A DNA stretch of 64,000 nucleotides from Candidatus Rhodoferax bjergmarkensis. GTDB lineage: Bacteria; Pseudomonadota; Gammaproteobacteria; Burkholderiales; Burkholderiaceae_C. Made by a program: the position numbers and the translations under genes. This document shows, piece after piece, positions 28,874-38,430 of this stretch (within the stretch, counting starts at the first letter, position 1; every line of letters starts with the position of its first letter). The stretch spans positions 88,124 to 152,123 of the forward strand of contig JADJFX010000016.1 of assembly GCA_016708345.1 (NCBI GenBank). Direction: 5' to 3'. The notes under the pieces were generated by a model. The model saw only the letters and a list, made by a program, of their open reading frames with translations. It was not told where the DNA came from and searched no databases.

Positions 28874-31099
28874 ATGAAGAAGTTTATGCTTCGACGCGTG
28901 GGTGTGTCAGACGATCCGTCTCATGGTCGCCCATCTTTGCAAGATTGCCTTGAAGCAGTCCTCTTGCAGGCCGATACGCTGGTGACTGACGTGCTTGACG
29001 GCTTGGCAGTTTCGGTCGCAAAAACAAAGGGGAAAAGCGCTTACGGCGATGGTGTGGCGGTCAGCAAGACCGTTGTCGATTGGTTGTGTGCCCAAGCTCC
29101 TGCCGTCAAAAAAACTTTTTCAGCCCAGTTGAGGCTGGGCATTTACAACAGCGGATCGTCGGACTTGGCAGAGCAACCCCAGGTGCGCTTTGATGACTTG
29201 CAGCTGCTGGATCGAAAACAAATTGATGCCAGCATCGAATTTGCGATTGCCCAGCAGGAAATATTCCGCAGTGTCGATGAGGCGCTGCCCGCTTTGAACG
29301 CCTTGGTCAGCAGTTTACTCGGCTGGATGACGGTTCAGCCGCAACTCAATCCCCTCAAGCCTGATGTGTTTGTGCGCGCGTTGCAAACGTGTCTTGTCCA
29401 GCACGTGCCGGATGAAGGGCCACGCGCGGCACTGATCACACCAGCAGCCGGTCTCTTGGGCGTTAGTCTTCGCCAACTGTACCGGGAGATCTGTGACTGG
29501 CTGCGTTCACAGGGAATAGAGCCCGCAACACCGGTTGGTGTTCCGATAGGTGGGCGCGGCGTGGGGGCTGCCAAAGGCGAGGAAAACTCAGTCACCCGCA
29601 CGATGGTCACGCTCGATAAGCTCAGAAAGCTGCTATCAGGAGAGTTGGATGGGGCACCGCCGGTCATGCGTGATTTCTTGCAGACCTTGCCGGCATCGTT
29701 CGTGGCCATGGAGGATATGAAGCTCGTCGAGCCGATGATGAAGCGCTTGGCTGCGCGGGCCAATTTGCCGGTGGATGTGACTGAAATGCCAAAGAAACCG
29801 GCAGCAGGAATTGCCCGCGAAAAAACCCAAGGCAAACAGCTCGGATTGCAATTGGGCGAGGAGGTCGTTCGGATGATGCTGGACAACCTGATGCAGGACA
29901 CGCGGTTGTTGCTTCCAGTGCGTGAAGTGATTCAGAAGCTGGAGCCGGTTCTTTTGGTGTTGTCCCGCTCGGACCCTCGGTTTTTTAGTGACCGACAGCA
30001 TCCCGCACGTCAGTTCCTGGACCGCGTCACGCACCGCAGTTTGGGCTTTGCCAGCGAGCGTGATACTGGTTTCCTGCCGTTTCTCAAGTCTATTTCAGAG
30101 GCTGTCACTGGGTTAAATCAAGGCGATGGTGAGGCGGCCGCGTTCACGTTAAATTTGCGAAAACTGGAAGACGGCTGGGCACAGGACGAATCAGTTCAGC
30201 GTCAGCAACACGAAGAGGCCGCTCGTACGCTCTTGCATGCGGAACAACGAAATTTGTTGGCACAACGCATGGCAGATGATTTTCATGAGCGCGTCAAGGG
30301 CAAGGATATTCCTGAACTGGTGGTCGGATTCTTGCGTGGGCCCTGGGCTCAGGTGGTGGCGCAGTCCCAGTTGACATGCGCCGACGGCAGCGTCGATTCA
30401 GAAGGCTATTTGGCGCTGGTCGACGATTTTATTTGGAGTGTAGATATCCGCTTGGCCAAGCGCAACCGGGTCAGGCTGATGCAACTGCTGCCCAACTTGC
30501 TGAGCAAACTGCGCCAAGGCCTGAACAGTATTCAGTACCCGCCGGAGCGGGTTCCCGTTTTTTTCGACGCTTTGATTGCTTTGCACGAAAAAGCATTTGA
30601 AGGTCATCGCGTCAAGCCGGTGATCGAGCCCAGCGCCGACGAACAACCCGTGCTGCAGGCTATGGATGCTGACGAAAATGCTGAACAAGCTCCGGATGAA
30701 GTTGCATCGTCTCAGGCGTCGCCCACTTCTGAATTCTGGCTCAGGCATGACGAAGCAAAAGATTCAGGTTACTTGGCAGAGGAAGAACTGCCATTGACCG
30801 AAGGCTCGCAGCGTCCTTTGTCGGTGGGCGACTTGAACGTAGGCGTGTGGGTGGAGCTGCTTGTGGAGGGTGCATGGCTGCGCGCACAACTTACATGGAC
30901 CAGCCCGCACCGCACACTGTTCATGTTCATCTCCCATGGTGGTTTGGCGCATTCGATGTCCCGGCGCACCATGGACCGGCTGTTGATGCAGGGCTCTATC
31001 CGCTTTGTGTCAGATGGTCACCTAGTTGACAACGCCTTGGATGCTGTGGCACGCATGGCCCTGCAAAATGACATGGGGCAGCAGGCGAAAAAGATTTAA
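28874..31099 (+). CDS. DUF1631 family protein (paralogue 1)
   Basis: A 741-residue soluble protein of the proteobacterial DUF1631 family, of unknown function. It shows conserved family blocks: VTLDKLRKLLSGELDG, DPRFFSDRQHPARQFLDRVTHRSLGF, FLRGPWAQVVAQSQL and a C-terminal beta-rich module (VGVWVELLVEGAWLRAQLTW...). The same blocks recur in the gene at 32.9-35.2 kb. No signal peptide or membrane segment. ettA follows 78 bases downstream on the same strand. Any link to translation is inferred from this position only. Confidence 0.85.
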   Translation: MKKFMLRRVGVSDDPSHGRPSLQDCLEAVLLQADTLVTDVLDGLAVSVAKTKGKSAYGDGVAVSKTVVDWLCAQAPAVKKTFSAQLRLGIYNSGSSDLAEQPQVRFDDLQLLDRKQIDASIEFAIAQQEIFRSVDEALPALNALVSSLLGWMTVQPQLNPLKPDVFVRALQTCLVQHVPDEGPRAALITPAAGLLGVSLRQLYREICDWLRSQGIEPATPVGVPIGGRGVGAAKGEENSVTRTMVTLDKLRKLLSGELDGAPPVMRDFLQTLPASFVAMEDMKLVEPMMKRLAARANLPVDVTEMPKKPAAGIAREKTQGKQLGLQLGEEVVRMMLDNLMQDTRLLLPVREVIQKLEPVLLVLSRSDPRFFSDRQHPARQFLDRVTHRSLGFASERDTGFLPFLKSISEAVTGLNQGDGEAAAFTLNLRKLEDGWAQDESVQRQQHEEAARTLLHAEQRNLLAQRMADDFHERVKGKDIPELVVGFLRGPWAQVVAQSQLTCADGSVDSEGYLALVDDFIWSVDIRLAKRNRVRLMQLLPNLLSKLRQGLNSIQYPPERVPVFFDALIALHEKAFEGHRVKPVIEPSADEQPVLQAMDADENAEQAPDEVASSQASPTSEFWLRHDEAKDSGYLAEEELPLTEGSQRPLSVGDLNVGVWVELLVEGAWLRAQLTWTSPHRTLFMFISHGGLAHSMSRRTMDRLLMQGSIRFVSDGHLVDNALDAVARMALQNDMGQQAKKI

Positions 31100-31177
31100 A
31101 CAATTATTTGCCTGGTGCCAGACCGGAGCGTGCCCTGATAATGCAGGTTTTCCATTTCGCAATACCTCGCAAGACCC

Positions 31178-32839
31178 ATGGCTCAATACGTATTTTCCAT
31201 GAATCGCCTCGGCAAGATCGTGCCGCCCAAGCGTTTCATTCTCAAAGACATTTCACTTAGCTTCTTTCCCGGTGCCAAAATTGGCGTGTTGGGAACCAAC
31301 GGCTCTGGCAAGTCCACCTTGCTCAAAATCATGGCCGGAGTAGACAAGGAGTTTGAAGGTGAAGCCGTCCCGATGGCGGGACTGAACATTGGCTACTTGC
31401 CCCAAGAGCCTCAACTCGACCCAGATCAAACGGTGCGAGAGAGTGTGGAAGCCGGCATGGGTGCTGTAATTGCAGCCAAGGCCCGACTGGAACAAATCTA
31501 CGCTGCATATGGCGAGGAAGATGCCGATTTTGACGCGCTGGCGGAAGAGCAGGCCAAAATGGAGGCGATTATCGGCAGTGCGGGTACTGATTCAGAGCAT
31601 CAACTTGAGATCGCGGCCGATGCGTTGCGTTTGCCGCCTTGGGAAGCCAAGGTCGGGTTGCTGTCCGGTGGCGAGAAGCGCCGCGTTGCCCTGTGCCGTC
31701 TGCTGCTGTCCAAGCCCGATATGTTGCTTTTGGACGAGCCCACCAATCACTTGGACGCCGAATCGGTAGATTGGCTGGAGCAATTCTTGCAGCGCTACCC
31801 GGGTACTGTAGTGGCCATTACCCACGATCGCTACTTTTTGGACAATGCGGCCGAGTGGATTTTGGAGCTCGATCGGGGCAACGGAATCCCCTACAAAGGC
31901 AACTACAGTTCGTGGCTGGAGCAAAAACAAGAGCGCTTGGTGCAGGAGCAAAAAGGCGAGGAATCTCGTGCCAAGGCGCTCAAGAAAGAGCTTGAATGGT
32001 CACGCCAAAATCCCAAGGCCCGGCAGGCAAAGAGCAAGGCCCGTTTGGCCCGCTTTGAAGAATTGTCAGATTTTGAATACCAAAAGCGTAACGAAACGAA
32101 TGAAATTTTCATTCCCGTGGCGGAACGGCTAGGCAATGAAGTCATCGAGTTTGTCAATGTCAGCAAATCATTCGGCGACCGTTTGCTGATCGACAACCTG
32201 AGCTTCAAAGTGCCTGCAGGCGCGGTTGTGGGCATCATTGGCCCCAATGGAGCGGGTAAATCCACCTTGTTCCGCATGATTGCCGGCAAGGAAAAACCCG
32301 ATAGCGGTGAAGTCAAAATCGGCTCCACCGTCCGAATGGCCTTTGTGGACCAGAATCGCGATGATTTGGCGAACGAAAAGACCGTCTGGGAAGATGTTTC
32401 AGGCGGACTTGACATTCTGAACGTCGGTAAATTCCAGATGGCCAGCCGTGCTTATTGCGGGCGGTTCAATTTCAATGGCTCGGATCAACAAAAGCGGGTC
32501 GGGACTTTATCGGGTGGCGAGCGTGGGCGCTTGCATCTGGCTAAAACCCTGATCGCCGGCGGCAATGTGCTGATGCTGGACGAACCCTCGAATGATCTGG
32601 ATGTTGAAACTTTGCGCGCGCTTGAAGATGCCTTGCTGGAGTTCGCCGGATCACTCATGGTCATCAGCCATGACCGCTGGTTCCTCGACCGCATTGCGAC
32701 GCACATTCTGGCGTGCGAGGGCGACAGCCAATGGACCTTCTTCGATGGCAACTACCAAGAGTATGAAGCCGACAAGAAGAAACGTCTGGGTGAAGAGGGT
32801 GCCAAACCCAAGCGGATGCGCTTTAAAGCGTTGAAGTAA
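31178..32839 (+). CDS. ettA: Energy-dependent translational throttle protein EttA (ABC-F)
   Basis: A 553-residue soluble ABC-F ATPase that binds the ribosomal E site and gates entry into elongation according to ATP/ADP ratio. Two ABC cassettes: Walker A GTNGSGKSTLLKIMAG and GPNGAGKSTLFRMIAG; signatures LLSGGEKRRVALCR and LSGGERGRLHLAK; Walker B LLLDEPTNHLDAESV and LMLDEPSNDLDVETL. The inter-cassette linker and the start MAQYVFSMNRLGKIVPPK match EttA. It is placed between two DUF1631 paralogues in the same orientation. Confidence 0.97.
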   Translation: MAQYVFSMNRLGKIVPPKRFILKDISLSFFPGAKIGVLGTNGSGKSTLLKIMAGVDKEFEGEAVPMAGLNIGYLPQEPQLDPDQTVRESVEAGMGAVIAAKARLEQIYAAYGEEDADFDALAEEQAKMEAIIGSAGTDSEHQLEIAADALRLPPWEAKVGLLSGGEKRRVALCRLLLSKPDMLLLDEPTNHLDAESVDWLEQFLQRYPGTVVAITHDRYFLDNAAEWILELDRGNGIPYKGNYSSWLEQKQERLVQEQKGEESRAKALKKELEWSRQNPKARQAKSKARLARFEELSDFEYQKRNETNEIFIPVAERLGNEVIEFVNVSKSFGDRLLIDNLSFKVPAGAVVGIIGPNGAGKSTLFRMIAGKEKPDSGEVKIGSTVRMAFVDQNRDDLANEKTVWEDVSGGLDILNVGKFQMASRAYCGRFNFNGSDQQKRVGTLSGGERGRLHLAKTLIAGGNVLMLDEPSNDLDVETLRALEDALLEFAGSLMVISHDRWFLDRIATHILACEGDSQWTFFDGNYQEYEADKKKRLGEEGAKPKRMRFKALK

Positions 32840-32866
32840 TCTATCCGATCAGGAACAGGAACGGCG

Positions 32867-35188
32867 ATGGTAACGAACCCCAAGCACGACTTTTGTGATC
32901 GGCATCCGGTGTTGTACCAAGCCGCACTGTCTCAGGCCGCGCAGGCGGGTGAATCCATGATGGCCAAAGTGCTTGCGCATACCCGTCTGTCGCTGCAGGA
33001 ATGTGTCAAAAAGGCGCGTGGCCTTGCTGAGCGGGATCAGGCGGAATTGGCCCTGAAACTTCTCGATAGCCACCAGCGCGGTTTATGCGAACAGTATTCG
33101 CCGGCCCTGAAAAGTGTTTTCAACCAAACTTCATCCGATGCCATGCCTGAAGGAGGGGGCTTGGCGAGGCCCCATTTTGATCAATTGGATTTGATGGATT
33201 CAGAGCAGGTGCAAGAAAGCGTCGTGCTTGCGCGCGCGCAGCAGGCTGCGATGCTCGTGATCGAGGGTGCGCTGGCAGAACTTAATACGTATATTTGTGC
33301 AACGCTTGGCTTGAAATTCGTGCAACCTGAGAAAAATCTCCTGCGGCCGGAAATTTTTCTGCAGGCGCTTCAAAGTGTTTTGTTGCAAACACAGGTGTTA
33401 CCAGCCGTGCGCATGAGCTGGCTTTCGCACATGGGGCTTCCCTTGGGGCAAGAATTGAGCACTTTGTATGCGAGCTTGTCGGCGCAACTGGCCAGCAAGG
33501 GTATCAAGCCTGCTGGTTATGCTGTACTTCAAGCGAAAGCCGCCCATCTGCAGACGAATGGCTCCAAAGTGCTTTTAGATTCCGATCGGCGTTCACCTGA
33601 GCGGAATCGATCTGCCGCAGCACCGGGTTCCTCAGTTTTGACGCTGGACCATTTGCGCAAGTTGCTTGCGGGTGAGTTGGACTACGACGCCGTCGATGCC
33701 GTACCTGCTGGTTCGCAGCAAAATGCTTCGCGCAAGATGGCATCGTCGACGGGCGCGGCGCAGACAGGCGAGCAGATGAGTCGCAGTTTTGTGGCCACCG
33801 TTCCCGCTGCGATGCAAGCTCTTTCCGAAATGAAGCAGGTCGAGCAATTGATTGAGCGCTTGGTTGACCGTGAAGTCAAGGGGGGGAGCAAGGTCGTGGA
33901 TCAGGAAGACGCGATGCAGGCGGTGCGTGACCATTTTCGTCGCGTCGCCAGTGGCGCTGGGCAAGCGCTCGGTCTGGAAGTCGTTAGCCTGATGGTGGAG
34001 AACATTGCGCAGGATTCCCGCCTGCTTGAACCCGTTAAAGAACTGATTCGGCGTTTGGAACCCGCGCTTTTGCGCTTGGCTTTAGTCGATCCGCGTTTTT
34101 TTATTGATAAACAGCACCCTGCGCGGCGTTTGCTGGAAGAAATAACGCATCGCAGCTTTGCTTACGAGACAGAGGATGCCCCCGGATTTTCCCAATTTTT
34201 GGCCGTGGTAACGCAGGTTGTGGCTCCATTGGCAGCTCGTGCCATACCGGATGCCCAGCCATTTGAGGAAGCTTTGTCCGGTCTGCTTTCATTGTGGGAC
34301 GAAGGCAAGTCAGCCAGTCAGTTTTTGCCTGCGATGAAAGCCTTGCAGGAGGTCGAGGCGCGCCATTTGCTGGCTGAAAAAATGGCGGCAGATATCAGGG
34401 CACGGCCCAGTGCCGAACGCGTCCCCGTGAGTGTCCTTGATTTTGCATGCGGTCCATGGGCTCAGGTGATGGCAAATGCTCGATTGACCGACACCACCGG
34501 TAACGACGATCCAGGTCGGTACCGTGAGCTTTTATTGGCCCTTTTTTGGAGTGCGCAGCCGGAGCTGGCACGAAAAAATGTTGGCAAGCTGACCAAGCTG
34601 ATTCCACGGCTGCTGGGCAAGCTCAGGGAGGGGCTTGATTCGATTGGATATCCTGCTCGCAAAGCCAGCGCCTTTTTTGAATTGCTGATGAAATTGCACC
34701 AGCAGGCATTCAAACAGGTGGCTGATGCGTCAAATGATGTGCCGGCTCCTGCAGCGCGCGCGAGTTCGCTGGTGCAGTTGGATGCTTGGGTGGTACCGGC
34801 CGAGGCTAAGGTGTCTGGCTTCATGTCAATGCCTGACGAAGATACAACCTCATCATCCGATGCAGGTCAGCCTGTTGTAGATATGCTGGCGGCGCAGGAT
34901 GCCGTGGCTGAACCAGTGGCACATGGCGCTTTGGATGTTGGTTCTTGGGTGGAACTGCGAATCAACGGGGTATGGGTTCGCACCCAACTGACTTGGGCCA
35001 GTCCGCATGGCTCCCTGTTTCTTTTTACCTGCGCCGATGGCAGCACCCAGTCCATGACGCGGCGCTTGCGTGACAAGTTGCTGTCAATTGGCAATATGCG
35101 CGTGGTGTCTGATCAACCACTGGTGGATGCGGCTCTGGACGCCGTGGTCCAAACTGCCATGCTCAACAGCATCGATATCAAGCCCTGA
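32867..35188 (+). CDS. DUF1631 family protein (paralogue 2)
   Basis: A 773-residue paralogue of the gene at 28.9 kb. Shared blocks in the same order: LTLDHLRKLLAGELDY, DPRFFIDKQHPARRLLEEITHRSF, CGPWAQVMANARL, LIPRLLGKLREGLDSIGYPA and the final VGSWVELRINGVWVRTQLTW module. It begins 27 bases after ettA, so cotranscription is likely. Overall divergence from paralogue 1 is high outside these blocks, indicating an old duplication. Function unknown. Its 3' end overlaps the convergent TAXI gene by 11 bases. Confidence 0.85.
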   Translation: MVTNPKHDFCDRHPVLYQAALSQAAQAGESMMAKVLAHTRLSLQECVKKARGLAERDQAELALKLLDSHQRGLCEQYSPALKSVFNQTSSDAMPEGGGLARPHFDQLDLMDSEQVQESVVLARAQQAAMLVIEGALAELNTYICATLGLKFVQPEKNLLRPEIFLQALQSVLLQTQVLPAVRMSWLSHMGLPLGQELSTLYASLSAQLASKGIKPAGYAVLQAKAAHLQTNGSKVLLDSDRRSPERNRSAAAPGSSVLTLDHLRKLLAGELDYDAVDAVPAGSQQNASRKMASSTGAAQTGEQMSRSFVATVPAAMQALSEMKQVEQLIERLVDREVKGGSKVVDQEDAMQAVRDHFRRVASGAGQALGLEVVSLMVENIAQDSRLLEPVKELIRRLEPALLRLALVDPRFFIDKQHPARRLLEEITHRSFAYETEDAPGFSQFLAVVTQVVAPLAARAIPDAQPFEEALSGLLSLWDEGKSASQFLPAMKALQEVEARHLLAEKMAADIRARPSAERVPVSVLDFACGPWAQVMANARLTDTTGNDDPGRYRELLLALFWSAQPELARKNVGKLTKLIPRLLGKLREGLDSIGYPARKASAFFELLMKLHQQAFKQVADASNDVPAPAARASSLVQLDAWVVPAEAKVSGFMSMPDEDTTSSSDAGQPVVDMLAAQDAVAEPVAHGALDVGSWVELRINGVWVRTQLTWASPHGSLFLFTCADGSTQSMTRRLRDKLLSIGNMRVVSDQPLVDAALDAVVQTAMLNSIDIKP

Positions 35189-36500
35189 GAAGCCGGGTTC
35201 GCACCAGTTCAATGTGGTTGCGCAGGTCATAGAGTTCGTCTGCGTACGACAAAGGCACAGTGATTTTTTCAACATGCAACTCCAATTGACGCAGTTCATC
35301 GACCAAAGCCTGAACGGGGTCAGCGCCCTCGGTGGCGCGGTCTTCAATGTCCCGCAATTGCGCGTACCAGCGAAACACCTTGGAGCGAATCTTGAACTCG
35401 TATAGCGGCGGCACGATGCGACTCAGAGGCAGCAGCACCGCCACGATGATCCCCAGCGCCAGCCACATGCGCTCCACCAGGTTCGCGTAGGCGAAAGGCA
35501 AGTAGCGTTGCAGCAGTGGAATGCCATCGCGAATGGTGCGCTGGGCTTCGCGCGACAGGGGGAACTCGGTATTGGCTGTGTTGGGGTACTCATGCGCCCG
35601 GTTAAACCAGCCGGCCGGGCTGTGCAAACCCTGTGAGGTCTGTGAAACAAGCTGCAAGAGGGCAGGGTGTACGCTATCGCGGGCCAAAAGGGTGGTGGTC
35701 GGAGCCACCAGGCGAACATCTTGCGCAGGCAGGTCACTGGCCAGATCAACCACGCCACGCGGCAGCGTCACCGGCGTCAAAAAACCAAAGCGCCGTGAGT
35801 AGGCCTCACTCTGGGCAAAATCCATCAGTTTGACACCCGGCGTTTGTAGCAGCATTTGCACCATGGGAGATTCTGGTGCCGAGGCAAAAACCAGTGCATC
35901 GAGTTCACCATTCAAAAAAGCGACCGTTGCTGGCGTTTGTTCCAGCCGGGAAAGTTCAATGGCACCATCTGCAATGCGATTGACATCGAACAGTTTGCCC
36001 ATCAGGCGTGGCACGCCGCTGCCTTCAGTGCCTACGTTGAAACGCACGCCTTGCAGTTGGGTCAATGAATTCAAAGTGGCATCTGGCTTGACCTTCTGGG
36101 CTGCATCTTCCCGGTAAAAAAGCCACACAGGTTCCACAAACAAGCTGCCAAGCGACAGCAATCCGGCTTGCTCACCGGTGGGCAGCGCGCCACTGCCGCC
36201 CTGCACAAAACCCAAGTCAGCCTTGCCTGCTGCCAACCACGCCAAATTTTGGGAAGAACCTTCGCTGGGCAAAAGCTGTACTTCAATGCCATAGACAGCC
36301 AGCGCCTTGGCATAACGCTTGCCAAATTCGGCGTAAGCGCTTTGTTCTGGTCCGGTCGCCAGTGTCACGCGTTTAGGGGGCGTTGGGTCAAGCCACCAGT
36401 AGGCCAGCATCAGCAGCGCAAGCGTCAACAAAACCAAGGGGCCTGCCGACGTCAGAAGGTCGCGGATCGACAGCAGGGTGTAGCGAATGGTTTTGGACAT
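35178..36500 (-). CDS. TAXI-family TRAP solute-binding protein, membrane-anchored
   Basis: 440 residues. An N-terminal membrane helix (about 18-40) is followed by a TAXI-type substrate-binding domain with RVTLATGPEQSAYAEFGKRYA, SSQNLAWLAAGKADLGFVQGG and VGTEGSGVPRLMGKLFDV. A second hydrophobic helix lies near residue 350 (MWLALGIIVAVLLPL), then a cytoplasmic helical tail. TAXI proteins bind small acids for TRAP transporters, but no TRAP permease gene is adjacent. The second membrane helix and tail suggest a sensory or anchored version. ATG 36500 is chosen over TTG 36506. Confidence 0.85.
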   Translation of the reverse strand: MSKTIRYTLLSIRDLLTSAGPLVLLTLALLMLAYWWLDPTPPKRVTLATGPEQSAYAEFGKRYAKALAVYGIEVQLLPSEGSSQNLAWLAAGKADLGFVQGGSGALPTGEQAGLLSLGSLFVEPVWLFYREDAAQKVKPDATLNSLTQLQGVRFNVGTEGSGVPRLMGKLFDVNRIADGAIELSRLEQTPATVAFLNGELDALVFASAPESPMVQMLLQTPGVKLMDFAQSEAYSRRFGFLTPVTLPRGVVDLASDLPAQDVRLVAPTTTLLARDSVHPALLQLVSQTSQGLHSPAGWFNRAHEYPNTANTEFPLSREAQRTIRDGIPLLQRYLPFAYANLVERMWLALGIIVAVLLPLSRIVPPLYEFKIRSKVFRWYAQLRDIEDRATEGADPVQALVDELRQLELHVEKITVPLSYADELYDLRNHIELVRTRLLRA

Positions 36501-36531
36501 AGGCAAAAGTCAGTCTTGGTTCAAAGGGGGT

Positions 36532-37539
36532 TCAGTGCGTCAGGTCTCGTGCGGCAGGCCAGGTCATGCCACCCACGCTGATACCCTGGGCCGCCAGCAC
36601 GGCACGCACCACTGCGCGGGCGGTGACCTCGGCTGCCAGCGTGCCCAGCAGCAGCATGCCTGCCGATTTACCTGCCTGGCCGGTGCCCAGCGCAAACAAA
36701 GTGTCTCCATCTGACATGGTGTGTACCGGGTTAATGCTGCGCGCCAAGCCGTCGTGGGCAACCTGGGCCAAGCGGTGGGCCTGCGCTTTGGTCAATTGCG
36801 CATCGGTCGCCACCACGCCGATGGTGGTGTTGGTGCCCGCCAGCACCGGCTGGGGTGCGCTGCCTGCCATGATGGCTTCCCGGCTGTTCAGCAGCGAAGC
36901 GCCATCGGGTGTGCGTGCGCCTGCCAGCACCTTGCCTGTGCTGGGGTCAATCACATCGCCAACAGCATTGCAGGCCACGATGGCCCCCACCGTGATGCCG
37001 TCCACCGTGATGGAGGCGCTGCCAATGCCGCCGCGCATGGCGCGTGCCAGGCCAAAAATTTTTCCCACCAAGGCACCGGCACCTGCGCCCACATTGCCCT
37101 GCGCCGGTGGGGTACGACTGGCCGCCACGCAGGCGGCGTAACCGGCGCGTGCGTCAGGGCGAATTCTCGCGTCGCCCACTGGCAGATCAAACAGCACGGC
37201 GGCAGGCACGATGGGCACCAAGCCGAAACCCACCTGAAGGCCAATGTTGTTTTCTTCCAGCCATTGCATCACGCCGCTGGCAGCATCGAGCCCCCAGGCG
37301 CTGCCACCCGCCAGCACAATGGCATGCACCCGGTCCACCAGATTGGAGGGGTGAAGCAAATCTGTCTCGCGCGTGCCGGGTGCCGCGCCGCGTACATCTA
37401 CACCTGCCATCGCACCCTCCCGTGTGATGATCACGGTGCAGCCGGTAGGGCGGCGTGAGTCGGTAAAGTGGCCCACCTCGACACCGCTCACATCGGTGAT
37501 GCTGTCAAAGCATGGTGCCACAGGGCTGGTGATGTTCAT
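36532..37539 (-). CDS. P1/S58 family peptidase (DmpA/NylC-like N-terminal nucleophile hydrolase)
   Basis: 335 residues with the family start ITDVSGVEVGHFTDSRRPTG, the central GGSAWGLDAASGVMQWLEE, and GNVGAGAGALVGKIFG. The predicted self-cleavage site is in LAGTNTTIGVVATDA (near residue 240), where Asn-Thr cleavage would expose a catalytic threonine as in NylC-type enzymes, rather than the Gly-Ser of DmpA. It probably hydrolyses N-terminal residues of small peptides or amides; substrate unknown. It shares the minus strand with the TAXI gene (31-base gap). Confidence 0.9.
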   Translation of the reverse strand: MNITSPVAPCFDSITDVSGVEVGHFTDSRRPTGCTVIITREGAMAGVDVRGAAPGTRETDLLHPSNLVDRVHAIVLAGGSAWGLDAASGVMQWLEENNIGLQVGFGLVPIVPAAVLFDLPVGDARIRPDARAGYAACVAASRTPPAQGNVGAGAGALVGKIFGLARAMRGGIGSASITVDGITVGAIVACNAVGDVIDPSTGKVLAGARTPDGASLLNSREAIMAGSAPQPVLAGTNTTIGVVATDAQLTKAQAHRLAQVAHDGLARSINPVHTMSDGDTLFALGTGQAGKSAGMLLLGTLAAEVTARAVVRAVLAAQGISVGGMTWPAARDLTH

Positions 37540-37585
37540 GAGCGCAGATTATGCGCAGCAATCAATGCAAGTAAGGCGGCCATCA

Positions 37586-38251
37586 TCAAGTGGCAATGCC
37601 GCTGCGCCCCAGGATGTCGCTGACCAGTTCCAGCCGCACCAGCGGGTTTTCCAGTTCCATCAGGCGCTGCTTTTGCACCATCGGCATCGGCAGCAGTTCA
37701 CACCAGCGGTTGGCTACCCAGGCGCAGTCGTCCAGCAAATAAGGCGGTTGCATCGGCATTTGCTGAGGATCCATGTCTCTGGCGTGCAAGGTGTTGATCA
37801 GGTTGCCCAGCGCGGTGGAAACACCGCGCAGATCGTCTGGAATGCTGATTTGCTGATCATCGGGAATTTGAACCACGTTGGCCACCCACAGCCCGTGTTT
37901 GAGCTGCTCGCAACTCGACATGCGAAAACGCTTGTTGCCGATGCAACGAATCGCCAACAACCCGGTTTGGGGTGTCGACAATTTGGTGATGGTTGCCAAA
38001 GTACCCACGGTGTGAAAACACTCTTTGGCGAACCTGCTGCCATCTTGTGCACCTGCATTCGGTTGGCGTACCTCGGTGCCCTGCGTCAGCATGACCACGC
38101 CAAAAGGTGCGCCAGCCTTGTGGCATTTGCCAATCATGTCCAGGTAACGGACTTCAAAAATCCGCAAAGGCAGCGTTCCGCCCGGGAACAGGACTGCACT
38201 CAGCGGAAAAAGGGGCAGTGAAAAAAGAGCCAGAGATTCGGACATTTTCAT
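37586..38251 (-). CDS. LON N-terminal (substrate-binding) domain protein
   Basis: About 221 residues with the Lon N-terminal (PUA-like) fold: LPLFPLSAVLFPGGTLPLRIFEVRYLDMI near the start, then FGVVMLTQGTEV and GTLATITKL. It lacks the ATPase and protease domains of Lon. Such stand-alone proteins are common in beta- and gammaproteobacteria; their role is unknown. ATG codons at 38251 and 38245 are both possible and neither has a strong Shine-Dalgarno. Confidence 0.87.
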   Translation of the reverse strand: MKMSESLALFSLPLFPLSAVLFPGGTLPLRIFEVRYLDMIGKCHKAGAPFGVVMLTQGTEVRQPNAGAQDGSRFAKECFHTVGTLATITKLSTPQTGLLAIRCIGNKRFRMSSCEQLKHGLWVANVVQIPDDQQISIPDDLRGVSTALGNLINTLHARDMDPQQMPMQPPYLLDDCAWVANRWCELLPMPMVQKQRLMELENPLVRLELVSDILGRSGIAT

Positions 38252-38376
38252 CAGAACGAATTGCGTTGCCAACATCATCCCACGATATGAGTCGGTTTGC
38301 TTGGCGATCAAAGCCCATGGTTCACATTCAGGTAGTCGCAAATATGGCCAGTTGATGGCAAGTTGATCAAATCATT

Positions 38377-38395
38377 AATGAGAAGTGTTATCATT
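38377..38395 (+). promoter_or_regulatory. Fur box 1
   Basis: AATGAGAAGTGTTATCATT matches the 19-bp Fur consensus AATGATAATCATTATCATT at 15 of 19 positions. It lies upstream of the ferrous-iron operon. Confidence 0.6.
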
Positions 38396-38399
38396 TATG

Positions 38400-38418
38400 A
38401 ATGACAATTATTCTCATT
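38400..38418 (+). promoter_or_regulatory. Fur box 2
   Basis: AATGACAATTATTCTCATT matches the Fur consensus at 16 of 19 positions. It ends 12 bases before the P19/FtrA start and touches the AAGGAAG ribosome-binding site, so Fur binding would block both transcription and initiation-site use. Confidence 0.75.
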
Positions 38419-38430
38419 AAGGAAGTTCAA

